A stretch of 64,000 bases of DNA. It comes from Plicaturopsis crispa FD-325 SS-3 (lineage: Eukaryota > Basidiomycota > Agaricomycetes > Amylocorticiales > Amylocorticiaceae). Below are positions 21,952 to 32,830 of the stretch, piece after piece (within the stretch, counting starts at the first letter, position 1; every line of letters starts with the position of its first letter). The translations under genes were made by a program, and so were the position numbers. The stretch is from contig KN832570.1 in the NCBI GenBank assembly GCA_000827205.1, positions 468,128 to 532,127 on the forward strand, in the 5' to 3' direction. The notes under the pieces are model-generated. The model did no database searches and was not told where the DNA came from. It worked only from the letters and a program-made list of their open reading frames with translations.

Positions 21952-23744
21952 TCAGCCATATATCTTCTCAAAGGCATTTTGAAATGCTGTAGGCACGTCT
22001 GGCTGAACTGTCCCGGTGCACTCCGCCCCAGCGTCATCGCGCCCACACGTGGCAATAAACCTGGACTCAAAGCGTTTCTCGTTCCTGTTGTATTACAGAC
22101 GTCAGTCGTATCCCCAGTTTGGCGCATCATTTAGACACCTACTGGTCGGCATCCTCGACTGGCCGCTCGGGGACCAGAGGGGGAATCGGCTCCAGTCTAC
22201 CGAGGGGAAAAAGCTCAGTTAAATTCCTGTCCGCCACGGCACAGAGTATGACGCACCCGGACAAACGTTTCTTGTAAATCCCGTTGATTGCTTCGCACCG
22301 CGCGGAAACTTCACCTCGTGCACACTCATAGACAGGCAGGTGGAAGTTGCTCAAGTTGAACCGCCTGGATAAGCCGAGATTTTAGTCCTGCCGCTGCCAT
22401 TTCAGCGTCGCAACACGCACTTGACAACATCCTGGGCCAGAGAGCGTGCCACACGCCTGAGGAGTTCTCTTCAGTCATTGCCCGCTGTAAATTAACAAAA
22501 CGAAATCGACGTACTCAATCAAATGTCTCTTGACGATCCCGGTAAAGGGGTTCGCTTCGCACCGCGCCCCGACCTGAACCTCGCCGCGCGCGCACGCTAG
22601 GTGAGACGGGTCAAACGAAGTCTTCTCTTGTCTGTGGAAAGAAACCGGGATGTCAATCGCGCGTCCAACCGCTACAGGACGGGACGCACTGCTGGCTAGC
22701 CGGCTGTGCTGGAGGGAACGACGTCAGCAGCCTGTCAGCGGCGGTTTGAGGCGAGCGTTTCTTGACGATTCCGGTGAATGGGTCCGCTTCGCACCGCGCG
22801 CCGACTTGGACCTCGCCACGCGCACACGCTAGGTGAGACGGGTCAAACGCAGGTTTCTGTTGTCTGTGGAGATTGGGATGTTAGGAGTGGTGCTGCGAGA
22901 GCAACCATTACGGGACGCACTGGGTAGGAGCGCCGGTGGTCGTGGGGGGGAATGACTCGAAGAATCTGCGGACGGAGACAGGCTTAGTCGGATCGCTGGC
23001 CGCCATAGCACAAAAGTGGACGTACTCGTTCGGATCTACACGCTTCTTGTAGATTCCGTTCGCGTTTTTCTCGCACCGAGCCGAAACCTCACCGCGCGCG
23101 CATGCTAGGTAGGAGGGGTCAAACGCAGGTTTCTCTTGTCTGTGGAAGTTAAGATGTTAGTCGTGCTGTTGCGAGATCGAGTATTGCAGTACGCACTGGC
23201 TGGGAACGCCGGTGGTCGTGGGGGGAAATGACTCGAAGAATCTGAAGACGATACAGTCTTAAGTAGTGGAATTGTTGTGCGCTACAGCATAAGAATGGAC
23301 GCACTCATTCGGATCCACACGCTTCTTGTAGATCCCGTTCGCGTTTTTCTCGCACCGAGCCGAGACCTCGCCGCGTGCGCACGCGAAGCGGAGGTCGTCC
23401 AAGTTCAAACGCTCGTTGAGGTCGCGACTGGTAATATGCAAAGGAGCTCAGCTACACTTGTTTCCATGTGGGGCAAGGATGTTGACTGTGACGCACGGAA
23501 ACCTGACATCTCCGTACACTGTGTCGCTGCACTGCTCCCCGGGTGCACACTTGACGGGAACAGGGGCGAACGAGATGTGGTTCAATTGCGGGATATCCGT
23601 TGAGCGCCTGCGTCGGTCCGGCAGCAGTCAGAATGTCTGTCCTCCATATGCATAAGTAGATTGGGAGAGGACATACGCTACGGGTGCAGCGAGTGCGCCG
23701 GAGACGGCGAGCGAGGCCGAGACAGCAAGAAGGGCGAAGTGCAT
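21952..23744 (-). CDS. Secreted multi-repeat precursor A with KKR sites
   Basis: Hand-spliced to 12 exons and about 375 residues; ATG at 23744, stop at 21954-21952. Exon 1 is the signal peptide. Five exons (3, 5, 7, 8, 10) each carry one module: ACARGEVSARCEKNANGIYKKR in exons 3 and 5 (CX8C), ACARGEVQVGARCE with GIVKKR or GIVKR in exons 7 and 8 (CX10C), and ECARGEVSARCEAINGIYKK in exon 10. Exons 4 and 6 are 45-nt spacers reading FFESFPPTTTG. Exon coordinates include 23607-23497, 23427-23305, 23241-23197, 23139-23026 and 22965-22921. All 11 introns are phase 2, mostly with GTGCGT or GTACGT donors. KKR/KR after each module suggests Kex2 release of disulfide-paired peptides (inference). The final exon starts NEKRFESRF and has its own Cys pair. 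No known family by name. Confidence 0.75.
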
Positions 23745-23877
23745 CGTAGTGAAAGTGCGGTGGCGTGAATGAGTGATCGTGGTGATTAGGGCGTCGATCG
23801 TAAATTACTGTGGGTGGTATACCATATCAGCCTTGCACACAACGACCGTGCAGAAGAAAGTGACGAGGGACTCACGA

Positions 23878-23890
23878 GGTAACCTGTACC
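23878..23890 (-). promoter_or_regulatory. Shared leader motif, gene A
   Basis: GGTACAGGTTACC preceded by TTTGCAG and followed by CTCGTGAGT, so it could be part of a short noncoding exon bounded by two introns. Confidence 0.6.
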
Positions 23891-23924
23891 TGCAAATGAG
23901 ACTGGTAGATGTATGGATGTGAAG

Positions 23925-23952
23925 TGAGCGCAGCTGGAGAGCACAACGCTCG
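23925..23952 (-). promoter_or_regulatory. 28-bp shared core-promoter element, gene A
   Basis: The most diverged copy: CGAGCGTTGTGCTC at the start but the same CAGCTGCGCTCA end. TATAAA (23970-23965) ends 12 nt upstream. Confidence 0.65.
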
Positions 23953-23970
23953 CCGTGCTCGAGCTTTATA

Positions 23971-24682
23971 CCTCGCCGGATACCTAGTGTCCCCCTGGCC
24001 AGACACCATCGGTAGACCATCCATCCTTGTCGGGTACCTAAGTTTGACGTGCGGGCGCGTATTAATAGCGCGCCGACTCCATCGGTCAGTTATGCGACGT
24101 GGTGGCCGGATAGTGACCACCGCGATGTGAAGCCGTCAGGTGAGCCGTACCAGATATTGAAGTGACATTGTAATACACTGCGTCGACATGCAGTGCTCGA
24201 CTAGATTCGACATGCAGTGAATGATCAGGCGTTGCAGTAGAGTGCGCACTTTGCGGAGAGCCGCATGCCGAGAGAAGTAGTATGGTCGCGTCAACGGCAG
24301 GCTTTGGCGGAGCCCAGGATGATCTAGGTGAGTACCCGATGACAGGCCGTGGCGGTGCGCGACGAGTTTCGGACGCGGCACGGTCATTCACCACTTTGCA
24401 CTACGCTCTGCGAAACGCTGAAGAATCATGAATCACTGTGAGTCGTTAAGGTGATTGTATAAGATAAGAAGCTGAAAGAAATACACGAGTACAAGCGTCC
24501 AGATCGTCCACACAAAGTAGTACAGATCACGCAGTCTACAGAGTCCCGGTGGCGTCTGCCTCTGACCTAACCATTGAGCACCCTAGAAACGAAGGGCTGA
24601 GTAAGCACGGCACATACACCCGTCAGAGCACAGCCCTCAAACGACACTTGCTCACCGAGCACCGAGCAAATACATATACAGG
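23971..24682. other. Upstream of gene A; no recognised gene
   Basis: Promoter-side sequence of gene A and 3' flank of the next gene. No supported coding region or repeat. Confidence 0.4.
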
Positions 24683-25215
24683 TCACGGCAAGCGAAACCG
24701 CTGTGGATGCGACGACCTAACAGTCGCCCTAAAAATCGGCGAGAGCACAGACGCGTCCGCGCACGGCGCTTGGTTCTCTAAGAATATATCCATCACGACC
24801 TGCGTCCTGCCCGCGCACCCAGCGGCCGGCCTCTTGCTCGCGTCCGCCGCCGCCCACCCCGCGCGCAGCAGCGCCTCGACGCCGCCGTTTCGGGGATCAA
24901 AGGCCCCTATCTTGACGACCTCGAGAAGCTCGAGGTGGAGGGCGGCGAGGAGGGCGGGGAAGGGTTTCCGGAGCCAGTCGGTGCGGTTGTCGTGGACGTG
25001 GAGGAGCACGAAGTTGGCGTCGTCGGTGAAGGCGCCGAGGAAGAGCACTTCGTGCGTGTGCCGCGGCTGGTTGACGAAGCTCGGCGTGATGGCTTTTAGC
25101 ATGCCATCGTAGTCGACGTTTGCGAGGTCCTCTTTTTTTTGGCGACGACGTTTTTGTCAGCTCGTGTGCGTCTGGAACGGAACAGATGCAACTGGGCCTT
25201 ACCGAGGAAATGCAT
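24683..25215 (-). CDS. Unknown 153-residue protein
   Basis: Two exons: 25215-25203 (MHFL plus one base) and 25131-24683, joined with a 71-bp intron (GTAAGG donor). The product starts MHFLEDLANVDYDGMLKAIT and contains NQPRHTHEVLFLGAFTDDAN and FVLLHVHDNRTDWLRKP, a pattern of alternating beta and alpha segments suggestive of a small globular cytosolic domain. A TATATATA box at 25281-25288 and a CT-rich leader before the ATG support a real promoter. The weak points are an acceptor preceded by eight A residues instead of a pyrimidine tract, and a GC-rich third position that lengthens frames by chance. I do not recognise the family. Confidence 0.5.
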
Positions 25216-28200
25216 GGTGGTAGAGAAAAGTAAAGCGGTCAAAGCTGTCGACCTGGAACACCGGTACTGCTCCTTGTGGCCTATATATAGACACCTGTTG
25301 GGAGGCCGTACTCACTCGTTACGCACAGCTCTGTGCAAAGAATATTCGCGAGTTTCAACCAGACTTTTCAGAAGCTGAGCTCGAGTGTACAGTACTGCGC
25401 AGAAGTACAGCAGCGAAGTCGCAGAGCTCGAGAATCCACGACGCCACATTTTTTTCGCGGCGTCCTCGGTCGTAAATGAATTGTAAAAGAAAGGGTCCTC
25501 AGACTTGCCTTATACTAGTGCATGATCAAGGATTCTTGCGCCCGGATAGACTTTTTTATTGGCAAAACTACGGCCAGCAAAGCACCGCGGGCATAGGCTC
25601 GCAGAGACGCGTTGATAAGGTAGCCGGGGTTCTTCTGAAAAAGCGCGCTTTTCCAGGAGAAGGCTCAGCGTCGTCAAGACTCAACAGCCCGCAGCTCGTA
25701 AAAACGCACGCGAAAGAAAGTCAACACGATGGCGAACATAGAACATGGACCCACAGCGCACGCTAATTGTGAAACCGTTGAAGGTCGCGAGCGTTAAGGA
25801 TTAATTAGCGACTCATCCCGCCGAAGCGCGCAGAGGACGCTAAGCATAGATCACCGACGCGACGCTACGTACGCTGCCGGCACACAGAGACATGCGGGTG
25901 CGAGGGCGACGGCGCTGCAAACCGCGGGCCACGGATCTCGAAAGCAAGAGCGTGAGCATGCGAGGAATAATCGATGGAACGCACTGGGGGACGCGGATCG
26001 TCGGAGACGTGCATAGGCGTCATATGGCGCCGGGCCATAGTGCGAGGGGCGCTTGTTGTCTTTTAACTGGAGCCTTTGCGTTTAACACACAGTATATATG
26101 TATTGTAGAATAGGAGCAAGGAGGATGAGGGCGAGAAGGGAAGGGGTGCGAGCGCCACGGGCGTTCGAGATTTGGGCCCTGGAATGCTGGGAAGCGCTTC
26201 TGCGTGGCCATGAGGAGGATTGTCGCCGTCCTCGCTGCGATCGTCGACCAGCACGACACGCGTACGCACATGGAGCCATACCACTTACTACTTTTCCCGG
26301 CAAAAAAAGTAGATCGGTCAGGTAGCATAGCTACACCGGGCACGCAGCTGGAGGTGACGAATCCACGTAGACTGGCAGCGACTCCGTGATCAACGCACAG
26401 CCGTATGTGTTCATGCACGATGCACGAAGAAGCATCAGCATCGCAGCGGTCGACGTCGAAAGCCTGAAGCCTGAATGCTAAAAAACGCGCTCGTGCCAGT
26501 GCTCGGGACTCCGGAAATTGGGCGCAGAAGTCGCGCGGTGGGTGGTTCGAGGCGCAGGAAAGCGCATCGTCGGTCCAGGATGGGGAAAGTGGGCGCATGA
26601 CGCTGCATAGAGAATCGGAGCTTGCCTGGGGAAGAAAGTGGTACGATCAGACCACTGATGCAGAGGCACGGGCACGGAGGTACGAGCAGCGGGCACAACT
26701 TGGGAGAGACGCATACGGCGGTCGACGTTCAACGTTAGAGCGAGATAGCCTCTAGCAACGACCAGTGCAAGTGGCGAGTTTCCGGGACACGAGAAACGAG
26801 GGCCGAGGCAGATGGACAGGATGGTATCATGGTACGGCATGCACTGCTGTCCAAGCCCGAAGAGGACGGGTACGACTCACTAGTGGGAGCAGAGATGCCA
26901 GCGCCGACGGTGGCAGACAGTGGAGATAAACGCGCACCCGAGTTACATCCATATGTAGGAAAATGGGAGCAGGAGAATGCCGGTGTGCCTGCATTCATGA
27001 CGAGCTGGAGATGGGAAAGGCGTATATACTCGCAGATTATACCCGCACACTTGTCAATGCCTGGGGCTCTATCGACTTCCTGCTCTCTAGCGCAGCGTTG
27101 GCAGTGAGGTCTCTGCGGAGATGAACTCCTCCAAGGAAAACACCCGGAAAGGAAACGTCGAAGGCGATGGACTCTTGGGGATTTCAATTTGCCAGTGAAC
27201 ACCCACGAAGAATCGTCTCGCATGAATATTCCAGAGAGTCGACGAAGACATACGGAGATGGCGGGTTTACGCTGCGTCGGACACGGCGATGGCCACGATT
27301 GCACGTTTGGGACTAAAACCGCACGATGTCGAGTTCGCCGCCGCACGATACAATGCCCTGACAATGCCCCAAGACGCACCGCCCACAAACAATGCACGCC
27401 ATATGTGCTAGCGCATTGTTAGGCTGTTCCGAGTATGGCGCGCGGCGCTGGAGAAGGGCGGGAGGAGCGTCGTGTTCGCCTCGAGGACACCGCCGTCTGC
27501 GCATGAGGCCCGCTGTGACATACCGTTGACTGTAAATATCTCCGCCCCGACGCTGCCTCGAGGCCGCACCTCGGTTATTACAATTTACATTGGCGGTGTC
27601 AAATTCACGGTTCCGCCACCTACATACGCTAGATAGCTACGCATACATACATCTGTCTACCAAGCACCTTGCAGTGCTTAGATCCTGCTATATCCTATAG
27701 CATGTCCGACTGCAAGTTCAGCGGACGCAGCTGCGATGGAGATATCCGAGGAAAAACATAGAGCTCTCGGCTTACCTCAGCAGGTCACCGGAATACGTAC
27801 TGGACGCCCTCGGATGGAAAGTTCGAAGGCAAGCGAAGGCATCATCCGAACGGTAACAAAAAACAGGTGCCCTCAGATGCCGTAGAACCGTTGGAAATAG
27901 GGTTCGACACGCCTGTCCAGGGTCAGCGAGATGCCTTTTCTCGAAGGCTGGGCGAAAAATCCTCTTATACAGGCGTCTGTTTGCTATACCTCTTCTGCGT
28001 GAAAACTGCCCTTCATAGACTTCCAATTCTCTTCTCTAGACTCGCCCTTGTCTCGTATATTTACCAGCTCAGGCTCCTTTTGTGCGGGCGTAGAGGGCAA
28101 GTTGTAGACACGACTTGTAGCCGCCCACCGAATCCAACAAAACGGCATACCATCCTCGCCGACGCCCATTCAGGAATTCATAACGACTCCCTTCATATTC

Positions 28201-28391
28201 ACTTTCCGTGCGTCGTCTCTCCTTTCCCTCTTACCTCCACCATCTCCTTCGCGTCCCTTCTAACCGCCATCCGTTTTTCTGTTGTAGTCGCGTACCCCCC
28301 GCGAGTCCCCTTCAAGACCCCCCACATACCTCTCGAAAAGCGCGACACTCGCAGCTTCCCGTAGACACCCCAAACGCGCCAATACGACACC
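25216..28391. other. Long region without a recognised gene
   Basis: 3.2 kb. The longest frames (26020-26598 and 26735-27397, both minus) have the Arg/Ser/Pro-rich composition of chance frames in GC-rich DNA and I see no domain. From about 28150 to 28391 the sequence is CT-rich and is the probable promoter and leader of the gene at 28392. Confidence 0.4.
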
Positions 28392-30495
28392 ATGGACGCC
28401 CCTCGAACTCCCGCACGCGAAACCGACTTCGACGCGCACTACCCCGCCCTTCGCGCCGCGCTCCTCAACCTCCACGACGCCGCGCGCAACCGCCGTATTC
28501 ACTCTTGGATAGCAGACCAGTACCGGTTCGTGTCCGAAGCCTCCTCATCTTCCCCTACATCATCCGTCGCGACTCTGCCGTGCTCGCCAAAGGCACAGCC
28601 ATCAGCGATACCTGCGCTGCGCGCAGATTCGCCTACGCTAGGGTACGAGTTTGACGCGTCGACACGCGACGACGCAAATGTGAGTGAACCAGGCACACCC
28701 TCCTACGACCCTCTTTTCTTTCCCGAGCCCATGGACGCCTCTATTCACCCTGAGGACGCTGCGCGCGCCGAGTCGGAGCGTGAAAACGCGCTTAAGTTTC
28801 TCATCCGTGAGATGCACCGGTGGTCGTTCCCGCACAATGACCCCCATGCGGTGGCCGGCGACGCGTCTGTGGACGACGCTTTGTCGGCCCTAGACGCTTT
28901 GATCGATAACGAGTCTCAGTGCCCACTGATGGACGATGCGGAGAGCTATTTAGGCACTGTGGACCTCGCTTGGGGCCGCGACAAGGTTTGTCCATTGTTC
29001 ACATTGTCCACATTTATTTCCATGTCTGACCCTGAACATCGTCTCCTTTAAAGCCTTTGCCGGCTCCGCCCTCTCTTTCCTCTTCACCTACATCGTCTGT
29101 CTCCCAACTCGAATCCGCTTTGACCCCTCCGCCTACACCTTCAAAACCGCAGCGCGATCTTAAACTCGATTTACTACCATCGCTATCCCGTCGCGCGCAC
29201 CCAAACCTCAATTCGAACCACACTCGGCATACAAGGCATCGCTTCCCGAGCATCAGCAGCGCCCTTAGTGCCGGTTCCAGCCCTCCCCCTCCAACACCCA
29301 CATCCCCATCTCAAGCCGTTCCCCTCACTCCCCCTGCCTGGCCTTGCTACCCGCATCCCACCACGCCCAATATGCCGTCGAAGTTATTCTCTCGGACCAA
29401 AAAACATTCCCCGACCACCTCGGTTTCTACCACACTGTACTCACCCGGCCTCTCCCCCACCGCCTCCACCTTCTCTGAGTCGACCGCCGCTTCCTCTGCG
29501 CTCCCCCTCAAGCGCGATAACTCGATCACGTCCTCCATCCGCCGTGCTAAACGCAACGCTGTCGTCCAGCCGCTCGGTGCCCACCAGAACGACTCCCAGA
29601 TCTTCGTTGGTCATGACGTCACCCGTGTTTCGGCGGAGGAGTTGGGACTGGACGGTTCGCAGAACGGACACTCTGTGTGCGAGGACATTATCGAGAAGGA
29701 TGAGGACGGCTACCAGGATGAGTTCGCTGTCGATAACTGCGTCTTCCCGAGGCCTGCCGCCTTGAGCACTCCCAACTTGTTCTCTGCGGGCTTTGACTCC
29801 AGCAGCACTGATGATCTGGCTCTTCTGGAGGACTGCAAGTCGGACGCTAGCCTGCGTGTGCTCAGACCCAGCCAAAGCCGCTGGTCCATCTCTTCTTCCA
29901 TCCGCTCTGACGAAGCCAAAGCGGGCGAGAAGGTGGAGAAGGCGAAGCCGTCCAAGCGCCAGCGCCTGCGCTCGCTCTTCACTAAGCCCCCTCCGGCCGG
30001 CATCTCCAACATGGACATCCTCAGCACGCTCTCCATCTCGAGCAAGTCCTCCGAAGACGCAGTCGCCCCTTCTGCTGCCCCTGCCCCGAAGGCGCCCGCC
30101 CCGAAGCTCCGCCTTCGCGAGAAACTTTCGCACTTGGACCTGAACTTGAAGGCCTTGGACCTTACTGGGCGTAACCGCCAACGCAAGCTCGTCATCAGCG
30201 GCCGCTACTTGGACAACCCCCCGACTTACGACGCCGTTCTTGCGTGGTGCGAGGTTAGTCTTTGATTTCTTCTTGCGCCGCTTAGATCATTCGAGACTGA
30301 TATCGTGTTTTGTTTCTACAGGGTCTTGGTAAAGTCCAGAGCGCGACGCGCAACAAGGTGACTGGCGACCTCTACGTGTCCTTCAACGCGGACGACGCCG
30401 ACCGTATCTGCCGCCTCCGTGACACCTGCGTCTCCATTCCCGGCGTCTCGTCCACCACCTTCAACATCGGCTGGCGCACTGGTCCCATCCCCTAA
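28392..30495 (+). CDS. Ser/Pro-rich protein with C-terminal RRM-like domain
   Basis: Three exons (28392-28985, 29054-30253, 30322-30495; both introns phase 0) give 655 residues. The N-terminal 60 residues are helical (HYPALRAALLNLHDAARN). Most of the middle is Ser/Pro/Thr-rich and likely disordered, with basic patches (KRDNSITSSIRRAKRN, KPSKRQRLRSLF) that could be nuclear signals. The last 85 residues fold like an RNA-recognition motif: RKLVISGR as strand 1, YDAVLAWCEGLGKVQSA as helix 1 and strand 2, GDLYVSFNADDADRICRLRD as the RNP1-like strand 3 and helix 2. The aromatic RNP residues are only partly kept, so RNA binding is plausible but unproven. A long pyrimidine-rich 3' region follows. I know of no named homologue. 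Confidence 0.75.
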
Positions 30496-32830
30496 ACGTC
30501 TCGCCCCGCCTGGCCCCTCTGCGCATCCATTCATCCCGCCCGCTCATCATCATCCTCGTTTATTTAACCATTCCAACCTGCCGCGCCCACCGGCATCGCT
30601 CGTCGCTCATTCGTGCTGTCCCTCGCGCTTTCTCTCTTCCGACCCGGACTCCACCTGTTATTTTTTTGCATCCACGCCCGCCGCTGTGTTGTGTTGTGTC
30701 ATGTGTTATGTTATGTGTCGATTATCTTGGTGTACCCGCTCGCCTTGTTCGCTCTTTTGTTTTCCCCCGTCATCTGCATACATTGTTGTTGTTGTTCTAC
30801 GCACGACACTATCACGTTCCTTAACTCTCTCCGTCTCCATCTCTGTTATATGTCTCTCCGACGCGGCCCCCGCCCTGTCCCTGTGTTATCCTACGTTATA
30901 ACCTTCCCCTTCACCCCACCCCCCGTTGTCTTTTTTCCGGCGCTCTCATACAGGACACTCGCTCTCTTGTTGCATGCATTCGCTATCGCTATCGCCGCCA
31001 CCCCCTCACCCCCATCATTCTCGCCGCCCACCCACGCATTCTCGGTTCGCCCGCCACAAAGCACTTAGCCTACCTGACCGCCAGACCCAAAAGTGTATAA
31101 TACTTAACTCGTACGTAGCCCCCCGCCCCGTGTAGTGTTGGAGGTTGGATTATTGGACAGAGGAGGAGTACACGTAGTCAACTTCCAATATATTGAAGAT
31201 TGGTTTTTCTTGAAGCCCTGTGTGGCGCGCTGCAAGTTGGCTTTGAATTTGGATGGATCTGAGGTGCGTTTTTGGGTTCGTTTTTGTGTGGGTTTTGCTA
31301 CATGGTGTTTGTTTGATAGGTGTGTGCGCCGCACTCCAACGTTGTGGGCGTGCGTCATCATCGACATCCTGGTGTCGCCAGAGTCTGGACGCGCCCCGCA
31401 TCTTATGGGACCCGTACGCTAGCTTGCGCGTCAACGAATTCAGTTTCATCATCATCTCGACTCTGTCAGTCGTGCTTCTTCCCCTCTTCTCACCCCCTCC
31501 CACATTCCGCTTGACGGTGGTGTCAGTGGGTTTTGCACTGTCATGCCCTTGCTCCCTGTTCGCTACCTCGCCTTGGTCCACAGGTCAGAAATGGACTTCC
31601 ATAAACTTTCCATGGTCCTGCGAAATCCTGACAATATTAATGGCATGGGAGGAGACCTGTCAGTGCTCCAGACAGGTCGACGTGCTCAATAGCCAAGCGC
31701 CCATTCTCAGACCTCCTTCGACTTCCAAGCCGTTTCTGCGTGGTAGTGTTTGAGCCGGGCGACTGGGCATTTCATTATGAGGAATGGAGAACGCGTCAAC
31801 TCATTCATGTGCCGTACGGGTTCGCATTCTGCCATATAAATGCCCTTCGTCAATGTTCTGACGCGTGTTCTGCACAAGTCCTTCGCCGGCGACCTGAGCG
31901 CTAGCTCATCTCCGCGGAACTCTTCCAGCGGATATTGGCGAGGGACTTTATGCGATGCGCAGGCCCATAGGGCCTCCGGCATTTTCTGTAGCGGCCAGCG
32001 GGTTGGTGTCTACAAGCGTATATGCCTTTCCCGACACCGTCGAGGGAGCTCGGCATTGCCATTCCGCACTAGGTACGCACGAGTAATGTCCTGTTCATAA
32101 GGACGTAGCTCGGATGCGCACTTATCACCACTGTAAACCTTCAAGGTCGGACAGTTTTCCTCCCACCGATAGGTACTTTCTTTGCGACCAGGCCCCGATG
32201 GTCCCATCTCTCACTTAGCCTCACCTGGGTTTCATCTATCCATATGCAGCACCAGGTCCATCGATTGCGAACACCTTGACGCCAGGGGGAAGCGGAATCA
32301 TCGACGCTGGCCTTCTTGCCGCGCAGTTGAGCGTCTGAATCTGCTTCTGAACATAAGTGCAGCCCCTTGCGTGCATCGAGTCTTTCGTCCCGTCACTGGC
32401 TTCTCCGCTGGACAGAATATTGCCGTTTGAGTGGGGCGTTCAAATCACCCTATCGTGGACAAAGGGAGATACACTCGCGAGGTTGCGTCTCCCAGCTCTG
32501 CGAAATTCTGTGACGCGTCTGAACGCAAGACGTTCGCGCGTCCATTCGTCCCTGCTTCGTCCTTTCTAACAAGCACCTTCTTGCGTCTCATACCAGCAGT
32601 CGTGTTTCCTGAACGATGAGCTACACACTTTCTAGCTATATTTCATCGTTAATGTTAGGGCGTGCATACCGGCACGCAGTGAGCAGCGGATTCGCGCATC
32701 TCACCCTTACTGCTGCCACGATGTCGAAGGACACCATCCACCTCGACTGTCGCTTCTTTCCATACGTACATGATTGTGGTGCAGCATTATTGCAGACGAC
32801 TGTCGTCTCCCATATCCTTGACACTGGCTC
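30496..32830. other. 3' region and intergenic; no recognised gene
   Basis: 2.3 kb. To about 31130 the sequence is pyrimidine-rich and probably 3' UTR of the RRM-like gene. From 31700 to 32110 there are frames on both strands of about 90 residues that I could not assign to anything. Confidence 0.4.

Noticed and set aside
26735-27397. 220-codon minus-strand frame
   Set aside because: Chance-like composition (Ser, Pro, Arg, Cys), no start context, no recognisable motif.
31700-32110. Possible reverse-transcriptase or gene remnant
   Set aside because: Frames on both strands looked suggestive at first, but no catalytic motif or repeat ends could be found.
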